A stretch of DNA of 64,000 nt from Lolliginicoccus lacisalsi (GCF_014841105.1 NZ_JACYWE010000006.1:152050-216049); one strand, 5' to 3'; positions 52,166 to 60,388 are shown, counted from the stretch's first letter. A program made the numbers and translations. Notes: generated from the sequence alone by a model not told the origin.

Positions 52166-52885
52166 TTACCTGCGCTGCCCTCCTCGGTCGCCCTCCTTGC
52201 GCAGCGCTCGCGAGCGGGCGTCGTCGACGATCTTCTCCGCCACGGTGCGCAGCTTCTCCTGCGTGCGCTGGGACAGCGAGACGAGCACCGCGAAAGCACG
52301 CTCGTCGGTCACCGCGAGCGAGTGCATGATGATGCCCTTGGCCATGCCGATCACATCGCGGGAATCGAGCGCATCGAGCAACTGCACCCGCTCCCGCGAG
52401 TGCGCCACCGCGATCGAGGCATGCGCCGCGAAGGGCTGCCCGATGTAGACCGCCTCCTCGTCGAAGGCATTGCCCTGCGTGGAGTACAGGTTGAGCGCGC
52501 CCAGCACCCGCCCGTCGAGGTGCAGGCGGAACGCGAGCATCGAATGCACCCCGGCGTTGCTCGCTGCCTCCGCGAAGCGGGGCCAGCGGGTCTCCCGCGC
52601 GAGCTGCCCAGTGCGGTACACACCCCCCTCGAGCACCGCGTCCACGCACGGGCCCTCCTGGAAGGTGTACTGGAACGAGTCGATGACCTCGACGAGCTCG
52701 GAGGTGGGCGCGGCCGTGATCACGCGATCCTGCTCGAGCAGCGACAGGCCAGCGTGATCCGTGCCGGGGATGGACTTCTGCGCCTCGCGGACGATCGCGT
52801 CGAGCGTGGCATCATGGCCGGGCTCGCTCTCCATCGCGCGGGCGGCGTCGGCAAGCAGTTCGGCCATCGGTGGCAAGCTGGTCAT
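52166..52885 (-). CDS. GAF and ANTAR domain protein
   Basis: A 239-residue RNA-binding antiterminator-type regulator. The GAF domain spans residues about 25-170 (HAGLSLLEQDRVITAAPTSE, FQEGPCVDAVLEG, LGALNLYSTQGNAF). The C-terminal ANTAR domain (LDSRDVIGMAKGIIMHSLAV, RAFAVLVSLSQRTQEKLRTV) binds dual-hairpin RNA. It is typical of actinobacterial stress modules. ATG 52885 overlaps the STAS stop by four bases. Confidence 0.88.
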   Translation of the reverse strand: MTSLPPMAELLADAARAMESEPGHDATLDAIVREAQKSIPGTDHAGLSLLEQDRVITAAPTSELVEVIDSFQYTFQEGPCVDAVLEGGVYRTGQLARETRWPRFAEAASNAGVHSMLAFRLHLDGRVLGALNLYSTQGNAFDEEAVYIGQPFAAHASIAVAHSRERVQLLDALDSRDVIGMAKGIIMHSLAVTDERAFAVLVSLSQRTQEKLRTVAEKIVDDARSRALRKEGDRGGQRR

Positions 52886-53328
52886 GGCCGGGGCTCCGGA
52901 CGTCGGCAGCGGGCCCGCTCGGTGGCATCGAGCAGCGCGCCGATGCGCCCCGCCTCGACGAACCGCGCGATGCACTGCTGGGCATCATGAAGCGTGCTGG
53001 TGACGGTCACCCGCTTGTCCGCCCCGGTCACGCGCAGGATGTGGCGCAGTGGCCGGTCGGCCACCACGACGCAATAGCCACCGCGCTCCCGGAGATCAGC
53101 GGCGAGCGCGATCACCGCAGCGATGCCCGCCGAAGCGACGAAGGTGGCCTGGGTGAGGTCGATGACGCAATGCGGGGGGCAGATCCATGGAGCGTGCCGG
53201 GATGCCCACGCGCGGGGCTCGCCGATCCGCACGGCGTCGACATCACCCACAAAAGTGATCATGGTGGGTGCTCGTCCTGGCGCGCGTCCCGTGGTGGTGA
53301 TCCGATTTCCCTGCATCGAGCTTCTCAT
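52882..53328 (-). CDS. STAS-domain anti-anti-sigma factor
   Basis: A STAS protein (MITFVGDVDAVRIGEP, CVIDLTQATFVASAGIAAVI) of 148 residues from ATG 53328, which has GGGAGG 5 bases upstream, or 126 residues from ATG 53262. The switch loop reads VASAGI, with a candidate Ser. It probably binds the anti-sigma kinase at 53587 and frees the sigma factor. Coupled to the GAF-ANTAR gene. Confidence 0.78.
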   Translation of the reverse strand: MRSSMQGNRITTTGRAPGRAPTMITFVGDVDAVRIGEPRAWASRHAPWICPPHCVIDLTQATFVASAGIAAVIALAADLRERGGYCVVVADRPLRHILRVTGADKRVTVTSTLHDAQQCIARFVEAGRIGALLDATERARCRRPEPRP

Positions 53329-53586
53329 CCTGGCCTCCCATCGATTGCTGACGACTGGGAGCGAGCACTCGCCAAGGCGAGAACACGAGACGTGCCAATG
53401 CGCGCGTCCCAACAAGGCTGTGTGCTCAACCGGATACCAATATTACCTGGATCACAGGGCCTCGCGGGAGGGGTGTATGAATTGTCTTTATTGCCGGGAT
53501 TCCGAGCCGTGGGAATATCCTGCACACCCCCTGGGTATCCTTCCGTAGCGAGGCAGCATCGAAGCTGCCGTGACCGGGGAGCAGGT

Positions 53587-53982
53587 GTGAGCATCACGAG
53601 AAGAACAAGCCTGACCGACACCATCGCGCTGAGCGTTCCCGCGCGCCCGGACTATCTGGCGCTGGGCAGGCTCGTGGCCGCGAGCGTCGCCGCGCGGGCT
53701 GATCTCGACCTGACCAGCGTGGAGGAAGTACGCCTCGCCGTCGACGAGGCTTGCACCCAGCTCATCGCGGTGGCGCTGCCGGGCAGCGAGATCCTCTGCG
53801 AGTTCCGGATCGAGCCCGGCGAGGTCCATGTCACCGCCAGCGTCGACCACGATGGCACCCGTCATCCCGACCAGGACTCCATCGGCTGGCACGTCCTGGC
53901 CAGCGTCAGTACTGGCCTCGCCTACCGGCTCGAGGGGGCGCGCGCCATGCTGGGCTTCCGGGCCTGCCGCGACAGCGCTTGA
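53587..53982 (+). CDS. Anti-sigma factor, RsbW-type serine kinase
   Basis: A 131-residue GHKL-fold ATPase (LTSVEEVRLAVDEACTQLIA holds the N-box E-x-x-x-A-V-x-E-A-x-x-N region, with Thr-Gln in place of the usual Asn). In UsfX/RsbW proteins it binds and silences the sigma factor encoded next. GTG 53587 has GGGGAG upstream. Two bases separate it from the sigma gene. Loss of the N-box Asn might reduce kinase activity. Confidence 0.8.
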   Translation: MSITRRTSLTDTIALSVPARPDYLALGRLVAASVAARADLDLTSVEEVRLAVDEACTQLIAVALPGSEILCEFRIEPGEVHVTASVDHDGTRHPDQDSIGWHVLASVSTGLAYRLEGARAMLGFRACRDSA

Positions 53983-53984
53983 CG

Positions 53985-54710
53985 ATGAACCCTCTCGAGG
54001 TCGAGCAGGTGAACAAGCTGCTCGAGAAGCGCGCGGCCCTGCCTCACGGCGATCCGGCCGCTGAGGAACTGCGCGCGGAGATCGTCACCCGGTGCCTGGG
54101 TCTCGCCCGCAACATCGCCAGCCGGTTCCGGTATCGCGGCGAGGACCCCGACGACGTGCTGCAGGTGGCAAGCCTCGCGCTCATCGTGGCCGTGGATCGT
54201 TTCGATAGCTCCCGCGGCAGCGGCTTCATCGCGTTCGCCGTGCCCACCATCGTGGGAGAAATCCGGCATCACCTGAGGGACAAGCGGGACCTCGTGCGGG
54301 TCCCCCGGCACATCCACGAGCTGCGCGCGCGAATCGCTCAGGAGGTGCCCGCCCTGGCCCAGTCGCTAGGCCGGACACCGAGCCCGCAGGACCTCGCCAC
54401 CGCGGTCGGCACGACCGTAGAGGACATCACCGAGGCGATGCATGCGGGAAGCATCTACCACGATGCCGAACTTGGCGACCTCGTGCACGACCACGATGCC
54501 GACCACCTCGCCATTGATCAGCGGATGGACCTGGCCGAGCTCGTGGCGATCCTGCCCGACCGTGAGAAAACTATCGTCCGCATGCGGTTCCTCGAGGAGC
54601 GCACCCAGTCCGAGATCGCCCACTGCCTGGGCATTTCCCAGGTCCACGTCTCCCGCTTGCTCGCCCGCGCGCTGGAATGCCTCCGGGAGCGAGCCAGGCC
54701 AGGAGTGTGA
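53985..54710 (+). CDS. Sigma-B/F family RNA polymerase sigma factor
   Basis: A 241-residue group 3 sigma factor. Region 2 is clear (CLGLARNIASRFRYRGEDPD, DVLQVASLALIVAVDRFD, VPTIVGEIRHHLRDKRDLVR), region 3 is VPRHIHELRARI, and region 4 is LPDREKTIVRMRFLEERTQS, EIAHCLGISQVHVSRLLARA. It should recognise GTTT-N16-GGGTAT promoters, and one lies directly downstream. Typical stress or stationary-phase sigma. Confidence 0.92.
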   Translation: MNPLEVEQVNKLLEKRAALPHGDPAAEELRAEIVTRCLGLARNIASRFRYRGEDPDDVLQVASLALIVAVDRFDSSRGSGFIAFAVPTIVGEIRHHLRDKRDLVRVPRHIHELRARIAQEVPALAQSLGRTPSPQDLATAVGTTVEDITEAMHAGSIYHDAELGDLVHDHDADHLAIDQRMDLAELVAILPDREKTIVRMRFLEERTQSEIAHCLGISQVHVSRLLARALECLRERARPGV

Positions 54711-54711
54711 T

Positions 54712-54737
54712 GTTTGCCATCTGGCGTCCCGGGGTAC
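54712..54737 (+). promoter_or_regulatory. SigF-type promoter before the small membrane proteins
   Basis: GTTT (54712-54715), 16 bases, then GGGTAC (54732-54737), one base from the GTTT-N15-17-GGGTAT consensus of SigB/SigF. It starts right after the sigma gene stop and points at the genes at 54787 and 54961. Confidence 0.72.
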
Positions 54738-54786
54738 TACCCCTCTAGCTGGCCACAAAGCGGCAAGCAGTCAGGAGGACAGGAAC

Positions 54787-54942
54787 ATGATCGTACTCGG
54801 TATCATCCTGCTCGTCGTGGGATGGCTGACCGGCATCCAGATCGTGTGGACGCTGGGCATCGTGGCGCTGGTAATCGGTGTCATTCTCGCCATCCTCGGC
54901 ATGATCGGGCGGCCCGTAGGCGGCCGCAAGACCTGGTATTAG
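54787..54942 (+). CDS. DUF6131-like 51-residue membrane protein
   Basis: Two membrane helices (MIVLGIILLVVGWLTGIQIV and TLGIVALVIGVILAILGMIG) and the end GRPVGGRKTWY, which match the DUF6131 family of short actinobacterial proteins as I remember it. AGGAGG lies 8 bases before the ATG. It is probably a stress-induced membrane protein of the sigma-F regulon. Confidence 0.85.
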   Translation: MIVLGIILLVVGWLTGIQIVWTLGIVALVIGVILAILGMIGRPVGGRKTWY

Positions 54943-54960
54943 CAGAGGGGAGTGAGAACC

Positions 54961-55170
54961 ATGCGAGGACTCGGCGGCATCATCACTCTGCTAGTCGTGA
55001 TCTGGCTGGTGGTCGGTGCCATCGCTGCGGGGCAGCGGGGCTACTTCAGTAGCACCAATCCGGATTGCGCCGGCATCAGCACGCTTGCCATCACTGTGGT
55101 CGCAGGTCCGCTGAACTACGCGGGCGTCAATCCGCAGGTCGACCAATGCGATATCCCGGAGCCAAGCTGA
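54961..55170 (+). CDS. 69-residue membrane or secreted small protein
   Basis: An N-terminal hydrophobic helix (LGGIITLLVVIWLVVGAIAA) is followed by QRGYFSSTNPDCAGISTLAI and a tail with a second Cys (QVDQCDIPEPS). It could be a one-pass protein with an outer disulfide. ATG 54961 follows GAGGGGAG. Co-transcribed with the DUF6131-like gene. Similar proteins occur beside DUF6131 genes in mycobacteria, from memory. Confidence 0.75.
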   Translation: MRGLGGIITLLVVIWLVVGAIAAGQRGYFSSTNPDCAGISTLAITVVAGPLNYAGVNPQVDQCDIPEPS

Positions 55171-55244
55171 TAGACCACAACTAAACCCGCCCGCCCCGGT
55201 TGATCGACGCCTCCCAGCCGAATCCATACCGGGGCTGGCTACGG

Positions 55245-55282
55245 GACGTGGGCCCGGAAGCAAAAGCTTCCGGGCCCACGTC
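55245..55282. terminator. Strong bidirectional terminator
   Basis: GACGTGGGCCCGGAAGC (55245-55261) and GCTTCCGGGCCCACGTC (55266-55282), a perfect 17-pair stem with an AAAA loop, between convergent small genes. Confidence 0.9.
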
Positions 55283-55300
55283 GCATGTTGTCGCCAGCTA

Positions 55301-55456
55301 TCAGATGCCGGGGATGTTGATGATCCCGGGCAGCAGGTCCTGGAAGAAGGCAGCCGCGCTGAGCAGGCCGTCGAAGATCGCTGCGTAGATCTCGGAGGGA
55401 GCAACGCCGAGCTGCTCCTCGCCGACGGTGGAAAGATCGAAGATGGAAGGGTTCAT
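55301..55456 (-). CDS. 51-residue protein of unknown function
   Basis: Reads MNPSIFDLSTVGEEQLGVAP then SEIYAAIFDGLLSAAAFFQD and LLPGIINIPGI. It has no signal peptide or clear membrane helix, but the second half is hydrophobic and could form an amphipathic helix. It ends in a Pro/Ile-rich tail. GGAGG lies 6 bases before ATG 55456 and a very strong terminator follows the stop, so expression is likely. I do not recognise the family. From 55457 to 55614 I see only upstream sequence. Confidence 0.65.
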   Translation of the reverse strand: MNPSIFDLSTVGEEQLGVAPSEIYAAIFDGLLSAAAFFQDLLPGIINIPGI

Positions 55457-55614
55457 GCAGTGCCTCCAAGCACGAGTGGTCGTATCCGGCAGGAATGCTA
55501 CGGGACGCGATGCCCGGCCCTCCCGCCAGTGATGGGTATCTCACAGTGACCAATCCGCGCTGCTGGCGTCCAGCAAACCAGGCAACGATCATCAGATCGT
55601 GATGTGCGCGCGAG

Positions 55615-56163
55615 CTACGCCACCGCGATCCGCTCGATGAGCTTGGCGCAGAACGCCTCCAGGTCACCAGGGCTACGGGAGGTGGTCAGGTTGCCGTCCG
55701 CCACGACCTCCTCGTCGATCCACACCGCCCCCGCGTTCCGCAGGTCGAGCGCCACCGACTTGTACGAGGTCATGGTCCGGCCCTTGGCCACGCCCGCGTC
55801 GATGAGGATCCACGGGGCATGGCAGATCGCCGCGACCGGCTTCTCCGCCTCGAAGAACGCGCGCACGAACTCGGCTGCTCCCTGGGCCAGGCGCATCGTG
55901 TCCGCGTTCACCGTGCCTCCCGGCAGCACGAGGGCATCGAACTGCTCCACGCTCGCTTGCCCGAGCGCCACGTCGACGTCGAACGAATCGGCATGGTCCC
56001 AGTCATTCTCCATGGCTGTGATCGACCCTTCCTGCGGCGAGACAAGCACGGGCGTGCCGCCCGCGTCCTTGACCGCCTCCCATGGCCGAGTCAGTTCCAC
56101 CTGCTCGACGCCGTTGGTGCACAGGAACGCCACCCGGGTGCCGGAAATGTCGAACTTGCCCAT
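55615..56163 (-). CDS. DJ-1/PfpI family protein (type 1 glutamine amidotransferase-like)
   Basis: A 182-residue PfpI-type protein. VAFLCTNGVEQVELTRPWEA carries the conserved Glu, FDALVLPGGTVNADTMR follows, and the nucleophile Cys114 is in AAICHAPWILIDAG. Members are glyoxalase III, deglycase or stress chaperone-like proteins. ATG 56163. Divergent from the MerR gene. Confidence 0.9.
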   Translation of the reverse strand: MGKFDISGTRVAFLCTNGVEQVELTRPWEAVKDAGGTPVLVSPQEGSITAMENDWDHADSFDVDVALGQASVEQFDALVLPGGTVNADTMRLAQGAAEFVRAFFEAEKPVAAICHAPWILIDAGVAKGRTMTSYKSVALDLRNAGAVWIDEEVVADGNLTTSRSPGDLEAFCAKLIERIAVA

Positions 56164-56251
56164 GTCAGAACTCCTTTCGTCCGCTGATGCCGTGATCTCG
56201 ACCGTACGCTCGGTGCTCCGTGCTGGCAGGTTCGGTCTCGCGGGCGCCGGC

Positions 56252-56300
56252 CTCGTGGTGGCCGGCCTCGTGGGCGGCCTCGTGGTGGCCGGCCTCGTGG
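56252..56300. repeat. Tandem GGCCTCGTGGTG repeats beside palindrome D
   Basis: Four imperfect copies of a 12-15-base unit around GCCGGCCTCGTGGTG run straight into palindrome D. Confidence 0.8.
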
Positions 56301-56338
56301 TGGAAACTTTTCCCGCTCCAGCCGGGAAAAGTTTCCAC
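56300..56338. repeat. Palindromic intergenic element, GTGGAAAC family, copy D
   Basis: GTGGAAACTTTTCCCG (56300-56315) and its exact complement (56323-56338) with a 7-base loop. It sits between divergent genes, where a terminator is not needed. Confidence 0.9.
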
Positions 56339-56377
56339 TGGCGGTGGAGGCCCCGGCCGGATCGCCCAAGAAAACCC

Positions 56378-56408
56378 TTGCGGTTGACGCAGCGTCAACG
56401 CCTACTGT
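56378..56408 (+). promoter_or_regulatory. MerR-type promoter and operator of the TipA-like gene
   Basis: TTGCGG (56378-56383) and TACTGT (56403-56408) are 19 bases apart, the overlong spacing of MerR-controlled promoters. The spacer is filled by the perfect palindrome GTTGACGC-A-GCGTCAAC (56383-56399). This indicates autoregulation. Confidence 0.75.
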
Positions 56409-56480
56409 CGAGATGTTTCCAGGCACTACCCAGCAAGAGGCTAGGGAAACCAGCCTGGGATGACAGCCAAGGAGTCGCAC

Positions 56481-57233
56481 ATGGACTGGCCCATCCAGCA
56501 GGTCGCGCGGCTTAGCGGGATCACCACCCGCACGCTGCGCCACTACGACCAGATCGGCCTGCTTCCGCCGAGCCGCACCGCATCAAGCGGATTGCGCCAC
56601 TACGACACCACCGCGCTGATGCGGCTCCAGCGGATCCTCATGCTCCGCCAGCTCGGGCTCGGCCTGCCCGCCATAGCCGATGTGCTCAACGGGCAGGACG
56701 ACGACATCAGCGCGCTTCGCGACCATCTCGGGTGGCTCGAGGCCGAGCAGGAACGCATCGCGCGGCAGATCCAGGCCGTCAAGCACACCATCACCACCCA
56801 CACGGAAGGAACAACCCCCATGGCACACGACATGCTCGACGGATTCGACCACACCCAGTACAAGGAAGAAGTGGAGCAACGCTGGGGCGCGAAGGCCTAC
56901 GCCGACAGCGACCGCTGGTGGCGCGGACTCAGCGCCACGGACAAGGCCGGTTTCATGGCAGAGACCCGTGCCCTCGCCCAGGCGTGGAAGGACTCATTCG
57001 CTGCCGGAGACGATCCTGCCAGTGATGCGGCGCAGCAGCTCGCGGCCCGCCACGTCCGCTGGCTCACCGCCGCCTACCAGGGAAAGGCCCCCGGCAAGGA
57101 GCACCTCATCGGACTCGCCCGCATGTATGTCGACGACCCACGGTTCGCCGCCAACTACGAGGCGGCACCCGATGATGGTGGCGCTACCCACGTCCGCGAT
57201 GCGCTTATCCACGGGGCGGAGGGCAACGGCTAG
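56481..57233 (+). CDS. MerR-family regulator with TipAS ligand-binding domain
   Basis: A 250-residue TipAL-type activator. The N-terminal MerR domain is IQQVARLSGITTRTLRHYDQ and IGLLPPSRTASSGLRHYDTT. A coiled linker (RDHLGWLEAEQERIARQIQA) leads to a TipAS antibiotic-recognition domain from about residue 115 (YKEEVEQRWGAKAYADSDRW, WRGLSATDKAGF, FAANYEA). An internal ATG at 56821 (MAHDMLDGFDHTQYKE) could give a short TipAS form, as in Streptomyces tipA. ATG 56481 has AAGGAG upstream. Confidence 0.88.
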   Translation: MDWPIQQVARLSGITTRTLRHYDQIGLLPPSRTASSGLRHYDTTALMRLQRILMLRQLGLGLPAIADVLNGQDDDISALRDHLGWLEAEQERIARQIQAVKHTITTHTEGTTPMAHDMLDGFDHTQYKEEVEQRWGAKAYADSDRWWRGLSATDKAGFMAETRALAQAWKDSFAAGDDPASDAAQQLAARHVRWLTAAYQGKAPGKEHLIGLARMYVDDPRFAANYEAAPDDGGATHVRDALIHGAEGNG

Positions 57234-57811
57234 AGCTCGCCGACGTAGTGGGACTCGCGGGCGCGGATGCGCTCGACGTAGGGCCGGGTCTGGGTGGTGT
57301 ACTCGCCGCCCTCGGGGAGGCCCTGGAAGCGCTGCACGGCACCGAACCCAGCGTTGTACGCGGCGAGCGCGAGATCGAGGGGGTCGCCGTCGAGCTGCCC
57401 GGCGGTGACTCCCTCGGTGGCGCGGCGATGGTTGTCGCACATGAACGCGGCCTGCGCGGTGATGGCGTCGGGGATGCTGTAGGGGTCGGCGAGGCCATCC
57501 TCGTCGGCGTCGATTCCCCAGATCTCCCACGTGGACGGGATGAACTGGGCGGGGCCCATGGCGCCGGCGGGGGAGAGGGCGTCGCTGCGGAAGCTGGACT
57601 CGGCCTCGATCTGCGCGGCGAGCAGTTGCGGGGTGATGGCCTCGCAGCTCTCGGCGGCGCGCAGGATCCACTCGCGGTACTCGTCGTTGAAGCCGTTGGT
57701 GACGGTGCGCGGGGTGTAGTTGGGGAACTCGCGGTCGCTGTCGAGGTAGGCGACGCATCCGGCCACGCCGAGCGCCCCCACGAACAGTGCCACGGGCCAG
57801 CTTTGTCTCAT
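57230..57811 (-). CDS. Lytic transglycosylase lipoprotein
   Basis: A 193-residue SLT-type murein hydrolase. The signal peptide ends in the lipobox VAGC. The catalytic Glu lies in IEAESSFRSDALSPAGAMGP, followed by AQFIPSTWEIWGIDADEDGL and AAYNAGFGAVQRFQGLP. It cleaves the MurNAc-GlcNAc bond and should be lipid-anchored at the outer face. ATG 57811 follows GAGGACG. Its stop overlaps the convergent MerR stop. Confidence 0.9.
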   Translation of the reverse strand: MRQSWPVALFVGALGVAGCVAYLDSDREFPNYTPRTVTNGFNDEYREWILRAAESCEAITPQLLAAQIEAESSFRSDALSPAGAMGPAQFIPSTWEIWGIDADEDGLADPYSIPDAITAQAAFMCDNHRRATEGVTAGQLDGDPLDLALAAYNAGFGAVQRFQGLPEGGEYTTQTRPYVERIRARESHYVGEL

Positions 57812-57964
57812 CGTCCTCGAGTGTGTCCGCAGCGGCGTGCTGGCGCCATAGGAAGTTACTGAGAATACTGCTCGAACAGGACACGATCTGGCATTGCCCA
57901 TGCTGCCGATCACGACCAGAATGGGAAGTGTCACGGATCACAGGTCGAATGCGGGGAGAGACGC

Positions 57965-58150
57965 ATGCACGCTGTCATTGGCGACCACCTCCACATCAAG
58001 AGCGCCACGGTAGGCCGGCCTGAGCAGGACTGCGAGGTCCTTGAGGTGCGCGGGCCGAGCGGCGAGCCACCGTACCGGGTGCGGTTCGACGACGGGCACG
58101 AGTCGTTGCTGTTCCCGGGCACGGATTGCCTCGTCGAGCACCGCGACTAG
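57965..58150 (+). CDS. DUF1918 protein
   Basis: A 61-residue SH3-like barrel protein (GDHLHIKSATVGRPEQDCEV, GPSGEPPYRVRFDDGHESLL, FPGTDCLVEH), the DUF1918 pattern, as in Rv2302. Function unknown. It starts behind a GGGGAGAG site. Confidence 0.9.
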   Translation: MHAVIGDHLHIKSATVGRPEQDCEVLEVRGPSGEPPYRVRFDDGHESLLFPGTDCLVEHRD

Positions 58151-58169
58151 GGGAGTCCCCGGGCGCGAT

Positions 58170-58973
58170 CTAGTCGTCCAGGAACCAGCCCTCGCGCATG
58201 CCGGGCGCGCGGCCGGGCTCGATGTAGAACTCCGTGCCGAAGACCGCGGCAAAGATCTCGGGCGGCATCGCCATGAAGCCTCCGATATCGGTGGCCTGGC
58301 TGGCGTGTGCCTGCATCGCGGCCCGGCGCTGGCCGAGGAACTCCGAGACATCTACTTGCCAGTGGATGTCGGCCTCGGGGGAGCCCAGGGGGTTGCCGTC
58401 GTCGGCGGGGGCATCGGGGTCGAAATCGGGAGTCTCCCCGGCCGCGACGAGCGCATCGCGCCACATGCGCAAGCGGTCGCGGTTGAAGGTGGATTCGAGC
58501 AAGCGCGGAGCCTGCGCTGCTAGCTTCGCGGCGCGATGGACCACCTGATGGACCTTGATGTGGTCGGGGTGGCCGTATCCGCCATGCCAGTCGTAGCCGG
58601 TGACGATGCTGGCGTGCTCCTCGTCGAGGATCCTGGCGAGCCGGGTGGCTGCTTCCTCGAGGTCGGCCTGGTGGAAGCAGCTGGGGTCTTTGTTCTGCTC
58701 CCAGCCGTTCATGCCGGAGTCGGAGTAGCCGAGCCATGCGATGCGGCTCGTACCGGTCGCGAGCGCGGATGCCTCGGCCTCGGTGCGGCGGCGGTCCACT
58801 AGTGACTCGCCCGGCGCGAGATCCTCGGGGACCTCCCCGTGCTCGCCATTGGTGCAGTAGACGACCACTACGCGGTGACCGTCCCGCGATGCCCGCGCCA
58901 TGGAGCCGGAGGTCTGCGAGCTCTCATCATCAGGGTGAGCATGGACGAAAACGACAGTGGTCACCCCCGCCAT
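58170..58973 (-). CDS. PIG-L/LmbE-family deacetylase (MshB/Mca-like)
   Basis: A 267-residue zinc-dependent N-deacetylase or amidase. VHAHPDDES (HPDD at 13-16) and HGGYGHPDHIKVHQ hold the zinc ligands. The family includes MshB and Mca of mycothiol metabolism. The SFHQADLEEAATRLARIL block and the C-terminal WQVDVSEFLGQRRAAMQAHA resemble Mca-like proteins, but I would not fix the substrate. ATG 58973; GTG 58964 is an alternative. Confidence 0.87.
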   Translation of the reverse strand: MAGVTTVVFVHAHPDDESSQTSGSMARASRDGHRVVVVYCTNGEHGEVPEDLAPGESLVDRRRTEAEASALATGTSRIAWLGYSDSGMNGWEQNKDPSCFHQADLEEAATRLARILDEEHASIVTGYDWHGGYGHPDHIKVHQVVHRAAKLAAQAPRLLESTFNRDRLRMWRDALVAAGETPDFDPDAPADDGNPLGSPEADIHWQVDVSEFLGQRRAAMQAHASQATDIGGFMAMPPEIFAAVFGTEFYIEPGRAPGMREGWFLDD

Positions 58974-59056
58974 CCTGCCGGACTGCTGCGTGCCTGTCCC
59001 GTCATGAGCCTCGGCATGCCGGTTCCGGCCATCGGGCCGTGCGCGCGGCCAAGCTG

Positions 59057-60388
59057 CTAGATCAGCCAGATGAAGTACCCCGTCACCGCGAGGAACAGCA
59101 GGTAGGTGATGGGGTGCACGTCCCGCCACCGGCCCTTGAGCACCATGACGATCGGGTAGAGGAACAGGCCGAACGCGATGCCGTTGGCGATGGAGTAGGT
59201 GAGCGGCATCGCGACGACCGTCATGAACGCGGGGATCGCGTACTCGAGCTTGCCCCACTCGATGTCGCCAAGAGCCTGCGCCATGAGCACGCCCACGATG
59301 ATCAGGGCGGGCGCGGTCACCTCCGGGGTGATCACCGCGAGCAGGGGCGAGAAGAAGATCGCGAGCAGGAAATAGCCCGCCGTCACCACCGAGGCAAGGC
59401 CAGTGCGGGCGCCGGCGCTCACGCCGGATGAGGATTCGATGTAGGACGTGGTGGTGGAGGTCCCGAGCACGGCGCCGCCCATGGTGGCCACCGAGTCTGC
59501 CATGAGGGCCTTGTTGGCACGGGGCAGCTTGCCGTTCTCCAGGAACCCGGCCTGGTTCGCCACGGCGATGAGGGTGCCGGAGGTGTCGAAGAAGTCCACG
59601 AACAGCATGGTCAGGATGACGATGATCATCTCGGTGGTCCAGATCTGATCGAGCGAGCCGATGGCCTGCCCAAAGGTCGGACCGATGCTGGGAACGGAGC
59701 TGACGACCCCGTCGGGCGCTGCGGTGAGGCCCGTGACCACTCCCGCCGTAGCGGTGAGCAGCAGCCCGTAGAACACTCCGCCCTTGTAGCCGCGGATGAG
59801 GAAGGCGGCGGTGACGAGGACGCCGAAGATCGCGAGCAGCGTCCCCGGGCGGGAGATGTCGCCGAGCCCCACCAGGGTGGCCTCGCTGGCCACGACGATG
59901 CCGGCGTTCTTGAGGCCGATGAACGCGATGAACAGGCCGATGCCCGCGCCCGTGGCGAACTTCAGATGCAGCGGGATCGCATTGACCAGGACGCCGCGGA
60001 TGCCGGTGACCGCGAGGATGAAGAACAGCACGCCCGAGACGAGGGTTCCCGCGAGCGCGGTCTGCCACGGGATGCCCATGACGAGCACCACGGTGAACGC
60101 GAAGAAGGCGTTGAGTCCCATGCCGGGGGCGAGCGCGATCGGATAGCGTGCCCACAATCCCATGACGAGCGAGTCGAGCGCCGCGGCGAGCGCGGTGGCG
60201 ACGAAGACGGCGTTGACGTCCATGCCGGTGGTGCCGAGGATCTGCGGGTTGACGAACAGGATGTACGCCATCGCGAGGAACGTCGTGGTGCCGCCCACGA
60301 ACTCGGCGCGCACGGTGGTGCCCTCGGCGGACAGTCCGAAGTACTCGTCGGTGGCCCGGTGGGCCCGCGCGGTCCGTGATCTGCCCAC
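59057..60388 (-). CDS. NCS2-family purine permease (PbuG/AzgA-like)
   Basis: A 443-residue transporter with about 13-14 hydrophobic segments. EFVGGTTTFLAMAYILFVNP, APGMGLNAFFAFTVVLVMGI, FVDFFDTSGTLIAVANQAGF and GTSTTTSYIESSSGVSAGAR are AzgA/PbuG marks. It likely imports adenine, guanine or hypoxanthine with protons. Start GTG 60388 has TAGGAGGAG upstream. Confidence 0.92.
   Translation of the reverse strand: MGRSRTARAHRATDEYFGLSAEGTTVRAEFVGGTTTFLAMAYILFVNPQILGTTGMDVNAVFVATALAAALDSLVMGLWARYPIALAPGMGLNAFFAFTVVLVMGIPWQTALAGTLVSGVLFFILAVTGIRGVLVNAIPLHLKFATGAGIGLFIAFIGLKNAGIVVASEATLVGLGDISRPGTLLAIFGVLVTAAFLIRGYKGGVFYGLLLTATAGVVTGLTAAPDGVVSSVPSIGPTFGQAIGSLDQIWTTEMIIVILTMLFVDFFDTSGTLIAVANQAGFLENGKLPRANKALMADSVATMGGAVLGTSTTTSYIESSSGVSAGARTGLASVVTAGYFLLAIFFSPLLAVITPEVTAPALIIVGVLMAQALGDIEWGKLEYAIPAFMTVVAMPLTYSIANGIAFGLFLYPIVMVLKGRWRDVHPITYLLFLAVTGYFIWLI

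Noticed and set aside
53500-53545. SigF-type autoregulatory promoter before the anti-sigma gene
   Set aside because: GGGTAT is present near 53537 but no GTTT lies 15-17 bases upstream, so the evidence is too weak.
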